From Theocolax elegans (lineage: Eukaryota > Arthropoda > Insecta > Hymenoptera > Cerocephalidae), in contig CM047428.1 in NCBI GenBank assembly GCA_026168455.1, positions 37,662,121 through 37,726,120 of the forward strand: 64,000 nucleotides of DNA, given 5' to 3'. Both the position numbers and the translations under genes were made by a program. Numbering within the stretch: position 1 is the first letter of the stretch; every line of letters begins with the position of its first letter. The notes below the pieces were generated by a model, which did no database searches, was not told the origin of the DNA, and was given only the letters and a program-made list of their open reading frames with translations. Positions 22,987-35,735 of the stretch are shown here, piece after piece.

Positions 22987-23993
22987 TGTAACGGGGTGGG
23001 TACTGGGGAAATGTAAGGCCCCCGGTTAGGCCTAATTTGTCCCAACTTACCCACCTTAAGTGTGACTGTAACCGGTAAAACACTATCAACAATCGATATT
23101 TTACGTTAATCGGCGAGAAAGATCGTCTCGCCGAGTCGATTTATTAAATAAACAATTAGATATTAATAAACTAACAATAAATCAACGTTAAGAATTTAAG
23201 GGGAGTCGTACCGATGACTACCCCCGAGGTCAGCGCGAAAATAAATAGTCAAAGCCTATTAACTACCTATTTATTAACTATCGAGTTATGAGCAACCGAT
23301 CCGGGAATGATCGTCTGCTTAACCTGATAGCTATACGTCACACCGTATGACGTATGTATCTCTGACGTAGGGAGCTCTGACATAGAAGCTTCCTACGTCA
23401 TGCACGCCTTCTCTCGTGAAGTGGCTCCCGCGAACCACCGACCTGTCTACCCGGGCGGGATTTGTCACGAGAGGGGAAAAAGAGGAACGCTTCCTCACCT
23501 GGACCATACCAGGAAAATCGGGGTACAAAATACTAACTAGACACGCGGGTTTAAACGTGGTGCACCACTTACCGCGAATCTAGATATCTCGTCTAGGCGG
23601 GAAGAGGCTGGGCCACGGAGAGAGAGCTTGTCTCGTCAATATCCCTCTCTCTCTCTCACTCCTACTGTCGGGAAGGCTGCCTACTCCTTGCTGCCTTTTT
23701 CTACTCCCAATGGGACGTGCTGCTCCGCACGCCGACGTGGAGGTTGGTGGGGAGAAGTCCTCACACCCACACACTAAATGCACCAATCCTTCAGCCTTTA
23801 TTTCCACGTAAAAATATCACCCGTCATCAACTCGTTGTTGTTGCCGTGCGCGCGCGAACTCGATCTGCCAGCCAAGCGCGCATTCTTCTCGCGCGTTCGT
23901 GCGCGCGCCGCGCTGTATATCCTCTTTCGCGTTGCTTACCTGATCGGTAACTCGCTTACCGTTATAATATCTGTACCCTGCAGTCACAAGTTA
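22987..23993. mobile_element. Probable solo LTR or LTR fragment
   Basis: It starts TGTAACGGGGTGGG, like other LTRs in the window, and stays GC-rich with a CT-rich tract until CAGTCACA near 23993, after which AT-rich sequence resumes. No matching target duplication was found at that end, so the right boundary is uncertain. It has no gag or pol motif. Confidence 0.5.
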
Positions 23994-24346
23994 TAATAGC
24001 TACATTATTCGTGGAAAATAAATATCTATATACTTTAAATATAAAAAGCCAAATCCAAATAAATATTCATCAATAAATAACTTTTGAATAATTTGAATGA
24101 ATTTTGCTTTATTATTTTTGATTGATTTGATTGCCAACTGAAGAATTATGGTTAAAACATAAAATGAAAAATCCGAAAATATGTATAAAAATACTTTTTC
24201 TAGAGAGTAATTTTTTGTATACTTTTATAAACGTTTACTTATCAAACAAATTTTTTCAAGACAATTTACTGTTACTGTATTAAATTGTTTAAATCTATAA
24301 ACAAAAATGTGGTGGAGTTACTTTCTATGTGAGAAAAATTTTTCGA

Positions 24347-24780
24347 TTAAGGGGGTGTCATACTCAATTAACAATTCAACTTTCGCGCCACAAAATAGCA
24401 GACGAACAAAACAACTAATTTACTCATAACAATTAATAAAAATAAATCTACGCAAAATCAAGATTTAGTTGCCCTCCGTTGCGTAATTATCTGTTATTTT
24501 ACAAAGTTTTATGTTATTAGAACAATATGCCGCCGATAAAATCGTGAAAAATACAATTTTTTTGTATTTTTCATTGTTTTCTCGGCGACATTTTGTTACG
24601 TGACATATAATATAACTTGAAAATTTGTAAAATGATAAATAATTACATAAAGAAAGACATCCAACTCCTGGTTTTGCGTAAATTTGTTTGTATTAATTGT
24701 TATAAGTAAATTAGTTGTTTTTTCGTCTGCTATTTTGTGGTGCAAAATTTGAATTTTTATTGAGTATGATACCCCTTTAA
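24347..24780. mobile_element. Palindromic TTAA-flanked MITE
   Basis: TTAA at both ends, with termini GGGGGTGTCATACTCAAT and (reverse complement) GGGGTATCATACTCAATA. The inverted similarity continues inward for most of each half (CACAAAATAGCAGACGAA, AACAACTAATTTACT), so the whole 434 bp folds. TTAA duplication is the piggyBac signature. No ORF. Confidence 0.8.
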
Positions 24781-25782
24781 ATAAATTGGTAAAATGTTTT
24801 CTTTTCAAAAAGTGCATTACGAACATAACGTATATAGCGCTGGCTACAATCGTGTAAGAAAAACAGATGATTCGCAGTAATAAAATTACGATCTGGTGAT
24901 TACTATAGTGAAAATGATTACATCACACATATGTTATTCAAATTTATTGACATTACATGAGTGTAATTTAATTTTCCAGACACTAAAATGCAAATAATAA
25001 TTCCCTAGTAGAAATGGAAATATCAAAAATGCTCTGGAAAGTAAGAACTAGCTTGAAAAAATAGTTAATTCTTAGTCATCTATGGAACGCATTTCTTTGC
25101 ATTTTACCGACAGTCAATAGAATAAACAAAACCTCGAAATATTAAAATAAAGTTTCTGAGTGATTCTGTTGAGAAAATGCGATAATCATTATGTAACTCG
25201 ATCGGTTTCATCTATGCATATACAATTTCTTATTTGCTTACCTCCGAAAAGTAGTTATTCGAAAGATATTTCAAGTTATATGAACTTTTCATCAAATTAA
25301 TCGACAACATTTTTTATACCATTTTCGTGGCCTAAAATTACACAGCTTCTTATGTAATTTAAAATTGCAAAAATGACATTTTAACCTAAGAAATGGCATA
25401 TTACATCGTAATATTCATCGAATTCAACTAAATGAAAGTATTAAATGGCTAGGAAAGGTTAAAAGACCGTTTCATTCATACTCGAAAAATCTTTACATTT
25501 TCAGCCCATTTTGATTGAAACTGCCTTTTTACAACCATGAAATTGAATCGATTTCTACTAGGCTTGTGATATTATAAAAGTAATTGAATAATTTAACTAT
25601 AAAATAATTTATCTTGTGAAAATAATTCACAATAATTGTTTAATTAAGAGCAAATTAAGTTTGCTAAAGTAAAAAATATATTCAGTACTTAACTTTTTTG
25701 ATTAAATACTCGTAATGTCTATGAAGCATTATAGATGATGATATATGGAAAATAAGTTTTTTACTTGCTCGTCTGAAGTCTG
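24781..25782. other. AT-rich spacer, nothing recognised
   Basis: No ORF with family similarity and no clear repeat. Confidence 0.5.
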
Positions 25783-26433
25783 TTAAGGGGAGGTCGTACA
25801 AAACTGGTTGATTAGTTGACAGATTGGACATATTTGACAATTTAAGGTTATAAAAAAATAATTATAGAATCATATAATATGTAGTAACATACAGAACAAT
25901 AGATAAGGCACACCGCATGTACGTCTCGCTAAGCACTCAACACTAATAGCTGATAGGTCGATTCAACAGATCGAGGCCTATAGGAATATTACACAGCGCC
26001 ACCTTTAGGCAAAATAAAAAAAACTTATATTTTTCGCAGATAACCTCCAAAACTGTCTATTGTTTGCAAACTAATTTTAGCACATTTGCATCATTTTTTG
26101 TACAAAATGTTATCAGAGCGACATTATATACTGTATTTTGATTGTTCTGTTAAAGTTTTGTATCATAATATAACATAGAAGCAAAAATTAGTGAAGAACC
26201 GTAATAAAACTGCATTTCATACAATGATCAGATAAATTAGGACAAATAATAATAATACGAAATTTTTCAACTCCATTAAGACCAGAGCGCTATTCTATAG
26301 ACCAAATGAATCATTATTGAAAAATTTGGAGTAATTTGATCCATTAAAAGAGAAGAATAGTGCAGAATACAAATTTAATTTTATGAACTGTCATATTTGA
26401 TTGACAGTTTTTTCTGTTACGACCTTCTCTTAA
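25783..26433. mobile_element. TTAA-flanked MITE, second family
   Basis: Left end TTAAGGGGAGGTCGTACA; right end, read inward, TTAAGAGAAGGTCGTAACAG. About 650 bp with no coding capacity. The TTAA ends and imperfect inverted repeats fit a piggyBac-type non-autonomous element. Confidence 0.65.
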
Positions 26434-26791
26434 GACGAAAATTTTTGCATTTTCTAGTTAAAAAAGTTTATTCTTTTATTATGTGTTTAATGTTATAGGA
26501 TGTTAGGGGTAAATAATTACAATTTCTTTCGTCTTTACTCATCTAAGAATCTGGAAGTTGTCAGTTGATAAAATTCAAAATCTAGAGAAAACTTATCCCT
26601 AGTTCGAGTAAGAATTGCGCAAGATTTAGAATAAAACATTTAATAATTTTTATTCCACACTCGACTGAAATGGCCGCTTTTTCCCCTGATATATGGGGCA
26701 AAAGGAGCATATTTTTTCCGCAAATAATTTAGTAAGGTAAAAGTAAAATTAGCAGGGCAAAAGTAAAATTTTGAGGAAAATTTATTTTTGT
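26434..26791. other. AT-rich spacer, nothing recognised
   Basis: No gene or repeat identified up to the next TTAA terminus. Confidence 0.5.
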
Positions 26792-27036
26792 TTAAGGGGG
26801 TACCATACTCAAAAATTACCGACAAAGCGGAGATAATTCAGTAAACTGCAGTGTACTAGTAGCGCCATCATACGTATATAATTTTACTATCTCATATTGA
26901 AAGCGTAGATGGCGCTATCAGTATACTAATAGGTTATAACTTATTTGACTAAGAATAATAACAATATATATAATAATATTAATAATAATACTCATATTTA
27001 GAGTTGGTAATAAGGTTGGTAATAAAAATGTTCAAC

Positions 27037-27893
27037 CTTATGTTTTACACCGAAATCATATAAATGGGATTAAATACTCATGAGTTGGTATATCATAATT
27101 GAATACATCAATCATCAAACAATTATAGGCATCTATTTTGAACCAAAATCCTACTATCTGGATTGAATACTCATATGAGTTGGTAATAATATAGTACTTA
27201 TCGATAATGGTGCGAAAATCGTTTTTCGAACGAGTGAAAATTTTATAATTAGAGCAAAGCGATAAAGATACTCGCTGAGTTGAAACACATCTGTTACCCG
27301 TGCATCGAACTATATTTTTTGATACATAAGGTGTATTTGCAATTTTTAAAAAACAAACAGTGCGTAAATCCTATTTTGCATACTTTGTATTGAAGACAAT
27401 TTGTTACAATGCTACTTACTAGTTTATTATAATTGAATATACATGGATAATTAATCAATTGTAGCAACCTATTCTGCACCAAAATCCAACTATCTGTATT
27501 GAGCACTCATAAAATGAGTTGATAAATAAGTTTTAACTATTTTAGAATGTTTAACCCTACATTTTATACCGAAATCCAATTATTTGAATTGAATACTCGT
27601 ATGAGTTGGTAATAATATTGACCTTAGTTATAATTGTACGAAAATCGTTTTTCGAACGAGTGTAAATTTTATCATTAGAGCAAAGCGACAAAGATACTCG
27701 CTGAGTTGAAACTCATCTGTTACCCGTGCATTGAACTATATTTTTTGATACATAAGGTGTATTTGCAGTTTTTAAAAAACAAACAGTGCGTAAATCGCAT
27801 TGTGCAATGTTTGTATTGAAGACAATTTGTTACAATGCTACTTATTAGTCTATTATAATTGAATATACATGGATTAGTAATCAATTATATCAA
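27037..27893. repeat. Direct tandem duplication, about 428-bp unit
   Basis: Blocks such as GAGTTGGTAATAATAT, CGTTTTTCGAACGAGTG, AGATACTCGCTGAGTTGAAA, TGATACATAAGGTGTATTTG and CAATTTGTTACAATGCTACT appear twice about 428 bp apart. The copies differ by scattered substitutions. Confidence 0.85.
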
Positions 27894-28190
27894 TATTTGT
27901 AGTCACTATCCTTACACGAGTGTCTTAGATTTTCATCGAGAATGTAATACTACAAAAAATTATTGTTCATTCATTAATGTATTTTAATAAGAAAAATTAT
28001 TTAAAAATTTTTGAAAATGTACGTATGTATTTCAACAAGTTAATCGTTCCCATTCGTATCAAATTATTTGCATAGGTTTGTAAAGGAAATTAATTTAAAA
28101 CTTACGCTATAACGTTTTTTTAATATATATAAAAATATTTAAACATGACATGATTCACAATTTTTGTAACGTAATTTTGTATGTAAAAAT

Positions 28191-29230
28191 TGTGACAATG
28201 AAGCGTTGCATATATCAACGAAATTAAAACATACTGAAGCTACAGCAAATACCTACCTACCGGAATAACTAATCGATTACCTATATAAACCTACCTACCC
28301 ATATAACTAAAGCCCTTCCTTATATCTGACTACCCGCACTGTATCTAAATCCTACCTACCCTTACAATTCTAATAGCCCATCCCAAGTCGCACTAAAACA
28401 CACTGGCACTGGCCAATACACGTTATCCGGAAGGTGGAATGAACCTAGCAGAACTCAGCTTATCTTCAGGTCCGTCTAGGCACCTGTTGAGGAAGGTTGA
28501 TAAAGTAGTAAACACAGGGGTTCCCAATAGCCTGACATGCACGGAGAGGTTGATCTGGAAGCTGTCAGCAGTTCATAGCCAAGGCGAAGAGAGCTACCCT
28601 CGATTCAGGGTATTCGGAGTCAGCATGCATGTAGCCAGTTCACTCTAGAAACAATACCATCTATTTTAGCGTATGCTAGTAGTATGTGAGGACCAGGATA
28701 AAAGAAGCACATACAGATGTATATTAATACTACTGCCGTATCTTAATAATACAGCTGTATGGTAGGAGAGACAAAACTGAAGTGAGGTTATGTTAGTGTT
28801 TACAAACTTTATGTACAGCAGATATGCAAATAATATATTTATGAAGACGCATACTAGCGCAAGCCCAAAAAGTAAGTAATTACCTGAAGCAATACATGGG
28901 ATAGCTATGGCAACTTTGGTGGTCGACGTGATTAAGCAGGATAGAGGTGGCTCCGGGTGACGACGTTGGCGGCGCAGCGCGGTCGACATAGCGCCTGAAA
29001 ATTATTAAGCGCCGTACTCATTAGTTGGCGGGCAAAGATTATGCACAAGATTAATACCTGAAGGGTATTAGCCAGCAGCGATGTCCAGGCGAAGAGGATA
29101 TCAGCATGCAGCAGGATACCAGCTGAGCCACAAAGAGACGCGCGATCGAGACCGAGGTATGCGCATGCGCGCATGAAGATTCGCAGCAATCGGGAACCAC
29201 AAGGAGTGGCTCCGCAGTGCAGCGTGAACA
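28191..29230. mobile_element. Solo-LTR-like copy, CCTACCTACCC family
   Basis: Starts TGTGACAATG, identical to the start of the solo LTR at 41939, has several CTACCTACC blocks, shares the AGCTGAGCCA and GCGCGATCG blocks, and ends GCAGTGCAGCGTGAACA versus GCAGCGTTACA in the other copy. The flanks (AAAT/AATA) give only an imperfect 4-bp duplication. Short minus-strand ORFs inside have no recognised family. Confidence 0.6.
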
Positions 29231-29659
29231 AATAGCAACTGACACATTAAATGCTGTGACCGACAATACTGATATGAAAGAGCTAAACAAAATTTTTTTG
29301 TGCAATATTAATATTTAATTATTTATTCAAAATAACGACTGAAATGCATAGTTGAAATAATTCGATACCATGATGGCAACAAACTTGACATTTGTAAAAG
29401 TCTTGACGTTTAAACAATTTTTAAATTTATCTTTTCTGAATCACTAGAACGCGAACTTGGCAGACAATCAAAAATTATCAATAATGATGAATAAATTTTT
29501 AATAATACAGAAATTTATTTTTAATAATTAGTTTAATTATTTACCCGAAATTAATAGCATTTTCTTTATCCACTAAATCTGAGCTGATTACATAGTAGCA
29601 TATTCGCAAATATTTGTTTACGTAAAATAAATCTATAACTAAATAATTTCATATCCATT
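29231..29659. other. AT-rich spacer before the satellite
   Basis: Nothing recognised. Confidence 0.4.
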
Positions 29660-31030
29660 GCTCATTATGATACGTCAAAAATATCGAAGGTGCGCGTGAA
29701 TGTACCACGATCACAGTATATTACACACGCAAAATTTGATAATTATTTATTAAAAAAAAAGCTGTACGCGAGAAAATAATAAAAGAAACGCCTTCATTTA
29801 TCGATAATGTAAATATGTGTTAAAATTCAGACAAAATTATTATTGTGTTTTCGAGAAAAGTCTGACCAAAAATATAAATGCTATCCACGTCGTTGAGAAT
29901 ATAGTATTACATTAACACATGGTGGTACGTTCGAGACATCGAAGCTGCGCGCGCACGTACCACGATGTCAACGCGCTGCGAGTTGCACACGCTTTTTATG
30001 ATAATTAATTAATAAAAATATAAAGCTGAATGCGAAAAAGTAAGAGAAGAGGCGCCTTGGTTTATTAATAACCTAACTATGTGTTGAATTTCAGATAAAA
30101 ATGTCATTGCGATTTAGAGAAAAGTTTGACCAAAAATATAAATGCTATCCACGTCGTTGAGAATATAGGATTACACTTACACATGGTGGTACGTCCGAGA
30201 CGTCAAAGCTGCGTGCGAACGTACCACGATGACAACGCGCTGCGAGTTGCACACGCTATTTATGATAATTAATTAATAAAAATATAAAGCTGAATGCGAA
30301 AAATTAAGGGAAGAGGCGCCTTCGTTTTTCTTAATAACCTAACTATGTGTTGAATTTCAGATAAAAATGTCATTGCGTTTTCGAGAAAAGTCTGACAAAA
30401 AATATAAATGCTATTCACGTCGTTGAGAATATACGATAACACTTACACATGGTAGTACGTCCGAGACATCGAAGCTGCGCACGAACGTACCACGATGTCA
30501 ACGCGCTGCGAGTTGCACACGCTATTTATGATAATTAATTAATAAAAATATACAGCTGAATGCGAAAAAGTAAGAGCAGAGGCGCCTTGGTTTATTAAAA
30601 ACCTAACTATGTGTTGAATTTCAGATAAAAATGTCATTGCGTTTTCGCGAAAAGTCTGACCAAAAATATAAATGTTATCCACGTCGTTGAGAATATAGGA
30701 TGACACTTACACATGGTGGTACGTTCGAGACATCGAAGATGCGCGCGAACGTACCACGATGTCAACGCGTAGTGCGTCCTATACGCATTATTTGATAATT
30801 TATTAATAAAAAAACCTATATACACAAAAATAAGAGATGAGGTGCCTCTATTTATGAATAACCAAACTATGTTCTTAATTATAAATTTAAATCTTTTTGC
30901 GTTTTAGCAATGTCTTACCAAAAATATGCAAAATTTCCACCTCGTTGAGGTTAGGTTACCACTTGTACATGGTGGTACGTCCGAGACATAGAAACTGCGC
31001 GCGAACGTACCACGATGATCAACGCTTGTA
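29660..31030. repeat. 264-bp satellite array with an embedded hairpin, 5-6 units
   Basis: The GGTGGTACGT marker occurs at 29921, 30185, 30451 (variant), 30715 and 30971, giving periods of 264, 266, 264 and 256 bp, with a diverged unit before it near 29668. In each unit GTGGTACGTTCG faces CGAACGTACCAC across about 18 bases, best preserved at 30715. Each unit also carries GGCGCCTT, TTGAATTTCAGATAAAAATG and TTTTCGAGAAAAGTCTGACC, the last resembling the palindrome at 31326-31540. Short ORFs inside merely repeat with the unit. Confidence 0.9.
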
Positions 31031-31325
31031 ATGTTTCAATAATCTAAACGATTTTTAAATTTATGTTTTGGTATCGCCACAACGCTACCTTCGCAGTCAA
31101 TAATAAATTATCAATGTTTTCTTTTAAAATATCATCATGAAAATTGTGGTTTTTACAATAAATTGTAACCATAACATTTTGAAATTATAAGCAATGTGTT
31201 CTTTGGGCTGCACCGTACCTAGCGCCACCTGACGTAACTATTTGAAGTAGAATATCGTAATTATGTTTTTAATGTTATTTATGGTAATATAATCTATAAT
31301 AATTATTGTTAATCCAATTAATTTA

Positions 31326-31540
31326 GAGAGAACGGGCACCTTGGGATTGCCGTAGACAATTGTAATGCAAAATTTCAGTCATAAATATTCTCACGTTTCG
31401 AGAAAACCCCGACCAAAAAATATTGAATTGGTCACGTTTACTTCATATTTTTGGTAAGACTTTTCTCGAAAAAGCAACGGAATTTCAGTCTGAAACTTTG
31501 CACAGAGATGCATCTTTTGTAAATGCAGGCGCCCGTTCTC
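31326..31540. repeat. Inverted repeat, arms about 95 bp
   Basis: GAGAACGGGC...TTTCGAGAAAAC...CCGACCAAAAAAT (31326-31425) is met by ATTTTTGGTAAGACTTTTCTCGAAA...GCCCGTTCTC in reverse complement (to about 31540). The arm sequence is related to part of the 264-bp satellite unit, suggesting both derive from the same TTAA element terminus. Confidence 0.7.
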
Positions 31541-31645
31541 ATATTTTTGCAACTGGTGGTTTTGCTTATAAATAATTAATGGATTATTAGATTTTCTCGG
31601 TCGGTAAGGTAGGGAGGATAAATGTTGAGTATGGCACCCCCTTAA

Positions 31646-33030
31646 TTTGGACACTTTTTTTTTAAGAACGTTTATTATGTTTTAGAGTTTCCTTTTACTA
31701 TAATTAATTTATAACAGGTAACTAAAAATTTGAAGAACTTTGAAAAAACTTGAAAAACTATTAAAAAATTTGAAACACTTTGAAAAAATTTGGAAATTAT
31801 CGGTCTCTCGTCCCATGGTCAAAAAGTAGCTACATTTCGAGCGCAGAATAAAATACTATATGTAACTTGCGGCAAAAGTAGATTTAACCCTTGGGTCGTT
31901 ACTGCACTCATGCTAATGCAATAACAAATATGACTATTATATTCGTTTAATATTAAAAAAGATTAATTATGTGTTTCCCTACTCGAATTCTAATATACAT
32001 TCATATATAGAGTAATTTAGTTTATTGTATTTCTTAATCAATATCATCTTACAGATGTTCATGTATCTCTCATAAAAATACATAAATATTTTTATGAGAG
32101 TTTTAAAACTTTAAAAATTTTGTTCATTTTCTTGTAAATTATGATATAATTGTTCAGTACAGATTCCCGTACAATTCTTATTTGTATCGACTTATAAATT
32201 TTCATATAAATAATTTATTGTTGCATTTCTATAAAAATTGCCGAATTTGTAAGTAATTTTATATTGTAAAAATTTATTTTACAAGATTAAAAGTATAAAA
32301 ATCATAGAATAATAAAACAAGTAATATTTTCATATCATTATCTGGTTTTTCATATAAAATACTATAAGTTTACGCATGTTATCTTTATACAAAAGAAAAT
32401 TCTTTTATGTTTTTCTCCACATAAATTACTATAAACCTAGGGAATACTTTTTATTTAGCGTTATTTGGCATATATACACCATATACAATGTTGTTAAGCA
32501 AGTCTATATACTTTTATTAAGCTATAAACTCAAATAATGAAAAAGCATTCGAAAATGGGTGATTGATGACTACTTACCCAACCCTGCTATAAACTAGTAA
32601 TTTTATACGTCTTTATGTGGTTTCTGCACCCTGGCTTTAGTATAGATTTGGATACGAGTAATTAAATTTATACATTCAATAAAAAATACTTTATCATGTG
32701 TGTTTCGTTCAAACTGATTAATATTGTATAAATTATTTACTATACATATACATTCGTTTACCTAATTCGTGTTTCTGATAAAAAATTATAAATATTTTAT
32801 ACTGATCACTAATTAGAAAATCCGTGTAGAACTGTACAAAGTTTTTAACATTTTAAAATAATAAATTCTTATTAGGTTTAATTTATCTTAAATATCCTAT
32901 AAAAATTATAAAACATGAATGACAAATTCATACAAAGAAATATGGAACAATATACTTATAAATTTTGATAAACTGTTTATATGTAAAATATTATACAGTA
33001 TTATATATTAACTTATTTTTACGTCTTCTT
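31646..33030. other. AT-rich spacer, nothing recognised
   Basis: No gene, tRNA-like sequence or clear repeat. Confidence 0.5.
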
Positions 33031-33039
33031 TTATGTAAT

Positions 33040-33750
33040 TTTTTTTATAGAAACGCATAGACATTTTAAGCGTATAGACACGTATAGGCGGAGATGGCGG
33101 TATCCTTTACTTAGCGAACGCGAAAGAAAATAAAGGGCAAATAACGAAAGTGAAAACACAATATTTACTTTAAAACAATAGCAATAATCTATTATCAAAA
33201 AAAGAGATAATATATGTGTGCCGTTGCACATGATATCGCAGGTGGATACACGAAAATAATAAAGAGAGAGAGAGAGAGAGAGAGAGACGACTAAACTGGC
33301 ACTTACAGTGCGATGGTCGCAATAAGGAATTCTTAATTCCAGACGAAGTCCGCGAAGTCGCCCTTCCTTTTTGTATACAGGTATACGGAGTCGCCAACCA
33401 AAACCAATGAGAAGAGGGGGATGACAATTAAATGCACTAAGCAATTTAAACACCCACAAAGCACCCAGATGAACGTAACGTGAGATGTTGTCAATATAGA
33501 CACGCGAAACGAATAACCGAAAATAATTCTTTCGAATTTTGAAATGAGTCTCTCGCCGGTCGAAATAAGTCTCTCGCCGGTTGAAATAAGTCTAAGTGTT
33601 CTCGCACGTACAAACCGAAAACTTTCTCTCTCTTGCCCTACTTTTACCTTTACGAAGGACCGCGAGAATCGCCGAAAATCACCATAATATAATATAATAT
33701 AATATAATATAATTAACTATTATATTAATTCGTTATACTCCCCCCTTCCA
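33040..33750 (-). mobile_element. Possible LTR remnant with adjacent polypurine tract
   Basis: On the minus strand GGAAGGGGGGAG (complement of about 33739-33750) precedes TATAACGAATTAATA, which looks like a polypurine tract followed by a mutated LTR start. Downstream are a (GA)n run (33262-33286), a 21-bp tandem unit containing AGTCTCTCGCCGG (33538-33600) and an ATAAT microsatellite (about 33686-33713). No second LTR or internal gene was found. Confidence 0.3.
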
Positions 33751-34207
33751 GACGCTGGGTAGCCGAAGACGTACCAGCTCTGCATTTCTACTCTCTCACT
33801 CTAGGCCAGAAAAATAAAATAAAGAATATGTTTTCATATAATTACTATTTTATGAATAAATAAAATAAATTGATTAAAAAGCAAAACATTAGACAAAAGA
33901 AAATGTAAGCAGGCCAACATATAAAGGATTTCTCTCTTTATTTTAACAACAATTAAAAGCGATAACGCCTTACAAAGATCATAAAAAATCGCGAAAAGCC
34001 TAACAAATCTCGTAATTGGTACATATATCTTGGAATGCCATAAAAATTCTCGAAATACCCAATAAATCCCGTAATTAATGCAAATATCCCGAAACATCAT
34101 AAAAATAACCGAAAATCTCAAACAATCCCGTAGTTAGTGCAGATATCCCGGAATATGTTAAAAATTCCCAGAATTCACAATATATTATGAGATATGCATA
34201 TATATAT

Positions 34208-34735
34208 GGGAAATTCCAACTGAAGTGGTCTGATCAAAATTTTAAAATTGCATCAAATTTTGGATACACTCTGGAAATGTTTTTCCGAAAATAGAAAAAA
34301 TTTTTAGTTACTGGAATCTATTTGGACAAAAGTTATTCTAACCTCAAAAAGTGAATTTTTTCAAGTTTTTTTCAACACCAGCTGTGTTTACCGCTATTTA
34401 ACTCAAAATCTATCAACTTTTTCTATACAACATTATATGTAACATTCGTTGCTAAATATATGTAGAGTTTATTATTCTGGGTTAGAATTTCTAATCTCAA
34501 GGTAAATGTCACATAAACTACATATCAATATTCAACTTGCAAAAAGTGTATGTACGTCCGAATTGACTTTTTATCCATCAACCTAAAAAAAAGCTTAAAG
34601 CGATATATTTCCAATGATCTGTAGCTTTTATATGGCCTTCAATTCTGTAAAAATTTATGATAATTTAAAGAAACACGAAATTTATTTAAAAATTTATATG
34701 GGAATTATCATGTTTATTTTTTGTAAATATTTTGT
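34208..34735 (+). mobile_element. Single arm and centre of the 62.6-kb fold-back family
   Basis: It starts GGGAAATTCCAACTGAAGTGG after TATATAT and then runs parallel to the left arm of the fold-back at 62619 (TCAAAATTTTAAAAT, TTATTCTAACCTCAAAAAGTG, AACACCAGCTG, CTGGGTTAGAATTTCTAATC). It continues to the centre (ATGGGAATTATCATG) and then stops where piggyBac-like sequence begins. It keeps a segment (around 34550-34600) that the left arm of the 62.6-kb copy lacks. The second arm is missing. Confidence 0.75.
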
Positions 34736-34739
34736 TTTA

Positions 34740-35330
34740 CCTTTTATAATTTACCTTTACATAATACTAGGCTTTCATCTATGCACACATTTTTGCCTGG
34801 AATAAGAGCTGCTGAGAATTTACTTTGTAGATGGTCTATAATTGGTTCTATTTTCACTAAACCTATCGCGAGACATTATTTAACAGAAAATTGGAGTATA
34901 AAGTAAAGGATCTTTAGACCAATAGTCTTTCAAGTCACCTTTTCCATTAGAATTGAAAGGCCAAGAAAACATTCAAATTCATGTTTTGTAAGAGGAGACC
35001 AAGTTTTCATGATTCTGACTTTCATAGCGATTCGTCTCATCTATAATTCTTTAAATCAGAGGGGAATCAAAAAGTATTCAAAGTAATTGATTGCTTTATT
35101 CCCCGATATAGAGATTATAGGATTTATTTTAGAAGTACCTTGAAAATCTTTGATTGATGGATAAAAATACGCGTTTTCAAAAATTTGAGTCTCATCATAA
35201 TCATCTTCTACCAAATCAACTTTATGAATTTCCTCATTCTCCAAATCTTGTACTTCAGGTTCAGACTCGCCACTACTCCAAGTTTCAATATCAGTTATTT
35301 TATCAAAAATAATTGCTTGTATTTTTTTGA
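34740..35330 (-). pseudogene. piggyBac transposase remnant
   Basis: On the minus strand, pieces appear in the order of a piggyBac transposase but in shifting frames: an acidic leader (SGESEPEVQDLENEEIHKVD), an INYFEYFL segment, ETNRYESQN, WSPLTKHEFECFLGLSILM, YWSKDPLLY, MSRDRF, KIEPIIDHLQSKF and PGKNVCIDESLVLCKGKL. Several stops and frameshifts interrupt it and the C-terminal half is absent. The family cuts and pastes at TTAA, matching the TTAA-flanked MITEs elsewhere in the window; kinship with them is inferred only. Confidence 0.75.
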
Positions 35331-35334
35331 CAAC

Positions 35335-35735
35335 TTAGTAAATAAAGAGAATGATGAAATAATAAGAAAATTATCAATAAAAAATTTTCTGCACGAAAAA
35401 ATAACTATGTGTTGATCTGCAAAGAAACTAATAGTAATAAATAGTTTAAATAATCACTATGAAAATGTGTTTCATCAAACGCAACACTATTTGTTTCGTA
35501 TTCAAAGCATTAAAATACGTTGGTATACCAATTTTCAAGTAGAAATACCGAATAAAAAATTTGACCTTGAAATCGCTTGAATCGCTATTAATTAAGTGGT
35601 CGATATATCGATCAGTCCCGTCCTTAAAAAGTTAATATAACAGAATGTACGACATGAAATATAAAATCTAATTCAAAGGATGGTAAAAATTTATAAGTTA
35701 AAATTATAATATGGAATGAAATATCTACGATATCA
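35335..35735. other. AT-rich spacer, nothing recognised
   Basis: Lies between the piggyBac and Helitron remnants. Confidence 0.4.

Larger units (their letters stand above)
26792..31645. mobile_element. Possible 4.85-kb TTAA-flanked composite element
   Basis: TTAA + GGGGGTACCATACTCAA at 26792 faces the reverse complement of GGGGGTGCCATACTCAA + TTAA ending at 31645 (16 of 17 terminal bases match). The termini match those of the MITE at 24347. Between them are a 428-bp direct duplication, a CCTACCTACCC-family LTR, a 264-bp satellite and a terminal palindrome. It may be one element grown by insertions and tandem repeat, or two unrelated ends of the same family. No transposase is present inside. 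Confidence 0.5.

Noticed and set aside
28439..29305. Several short ORFs in the 28-29 kb LTR copy
   Set aside because: Different frames on both strands with no shared motif in the related LTR at 41939.
29660..31030. CRISPR-like array
   Set aside because: Units are 264 bp and homogeneous with no unique spacers; it is a eukaryotic satellite.
33031..33459. 142-residue minus-strand ORF
   Set aside because: Low-complexity Ser/Leu from a GA microsatellite and no family motif.
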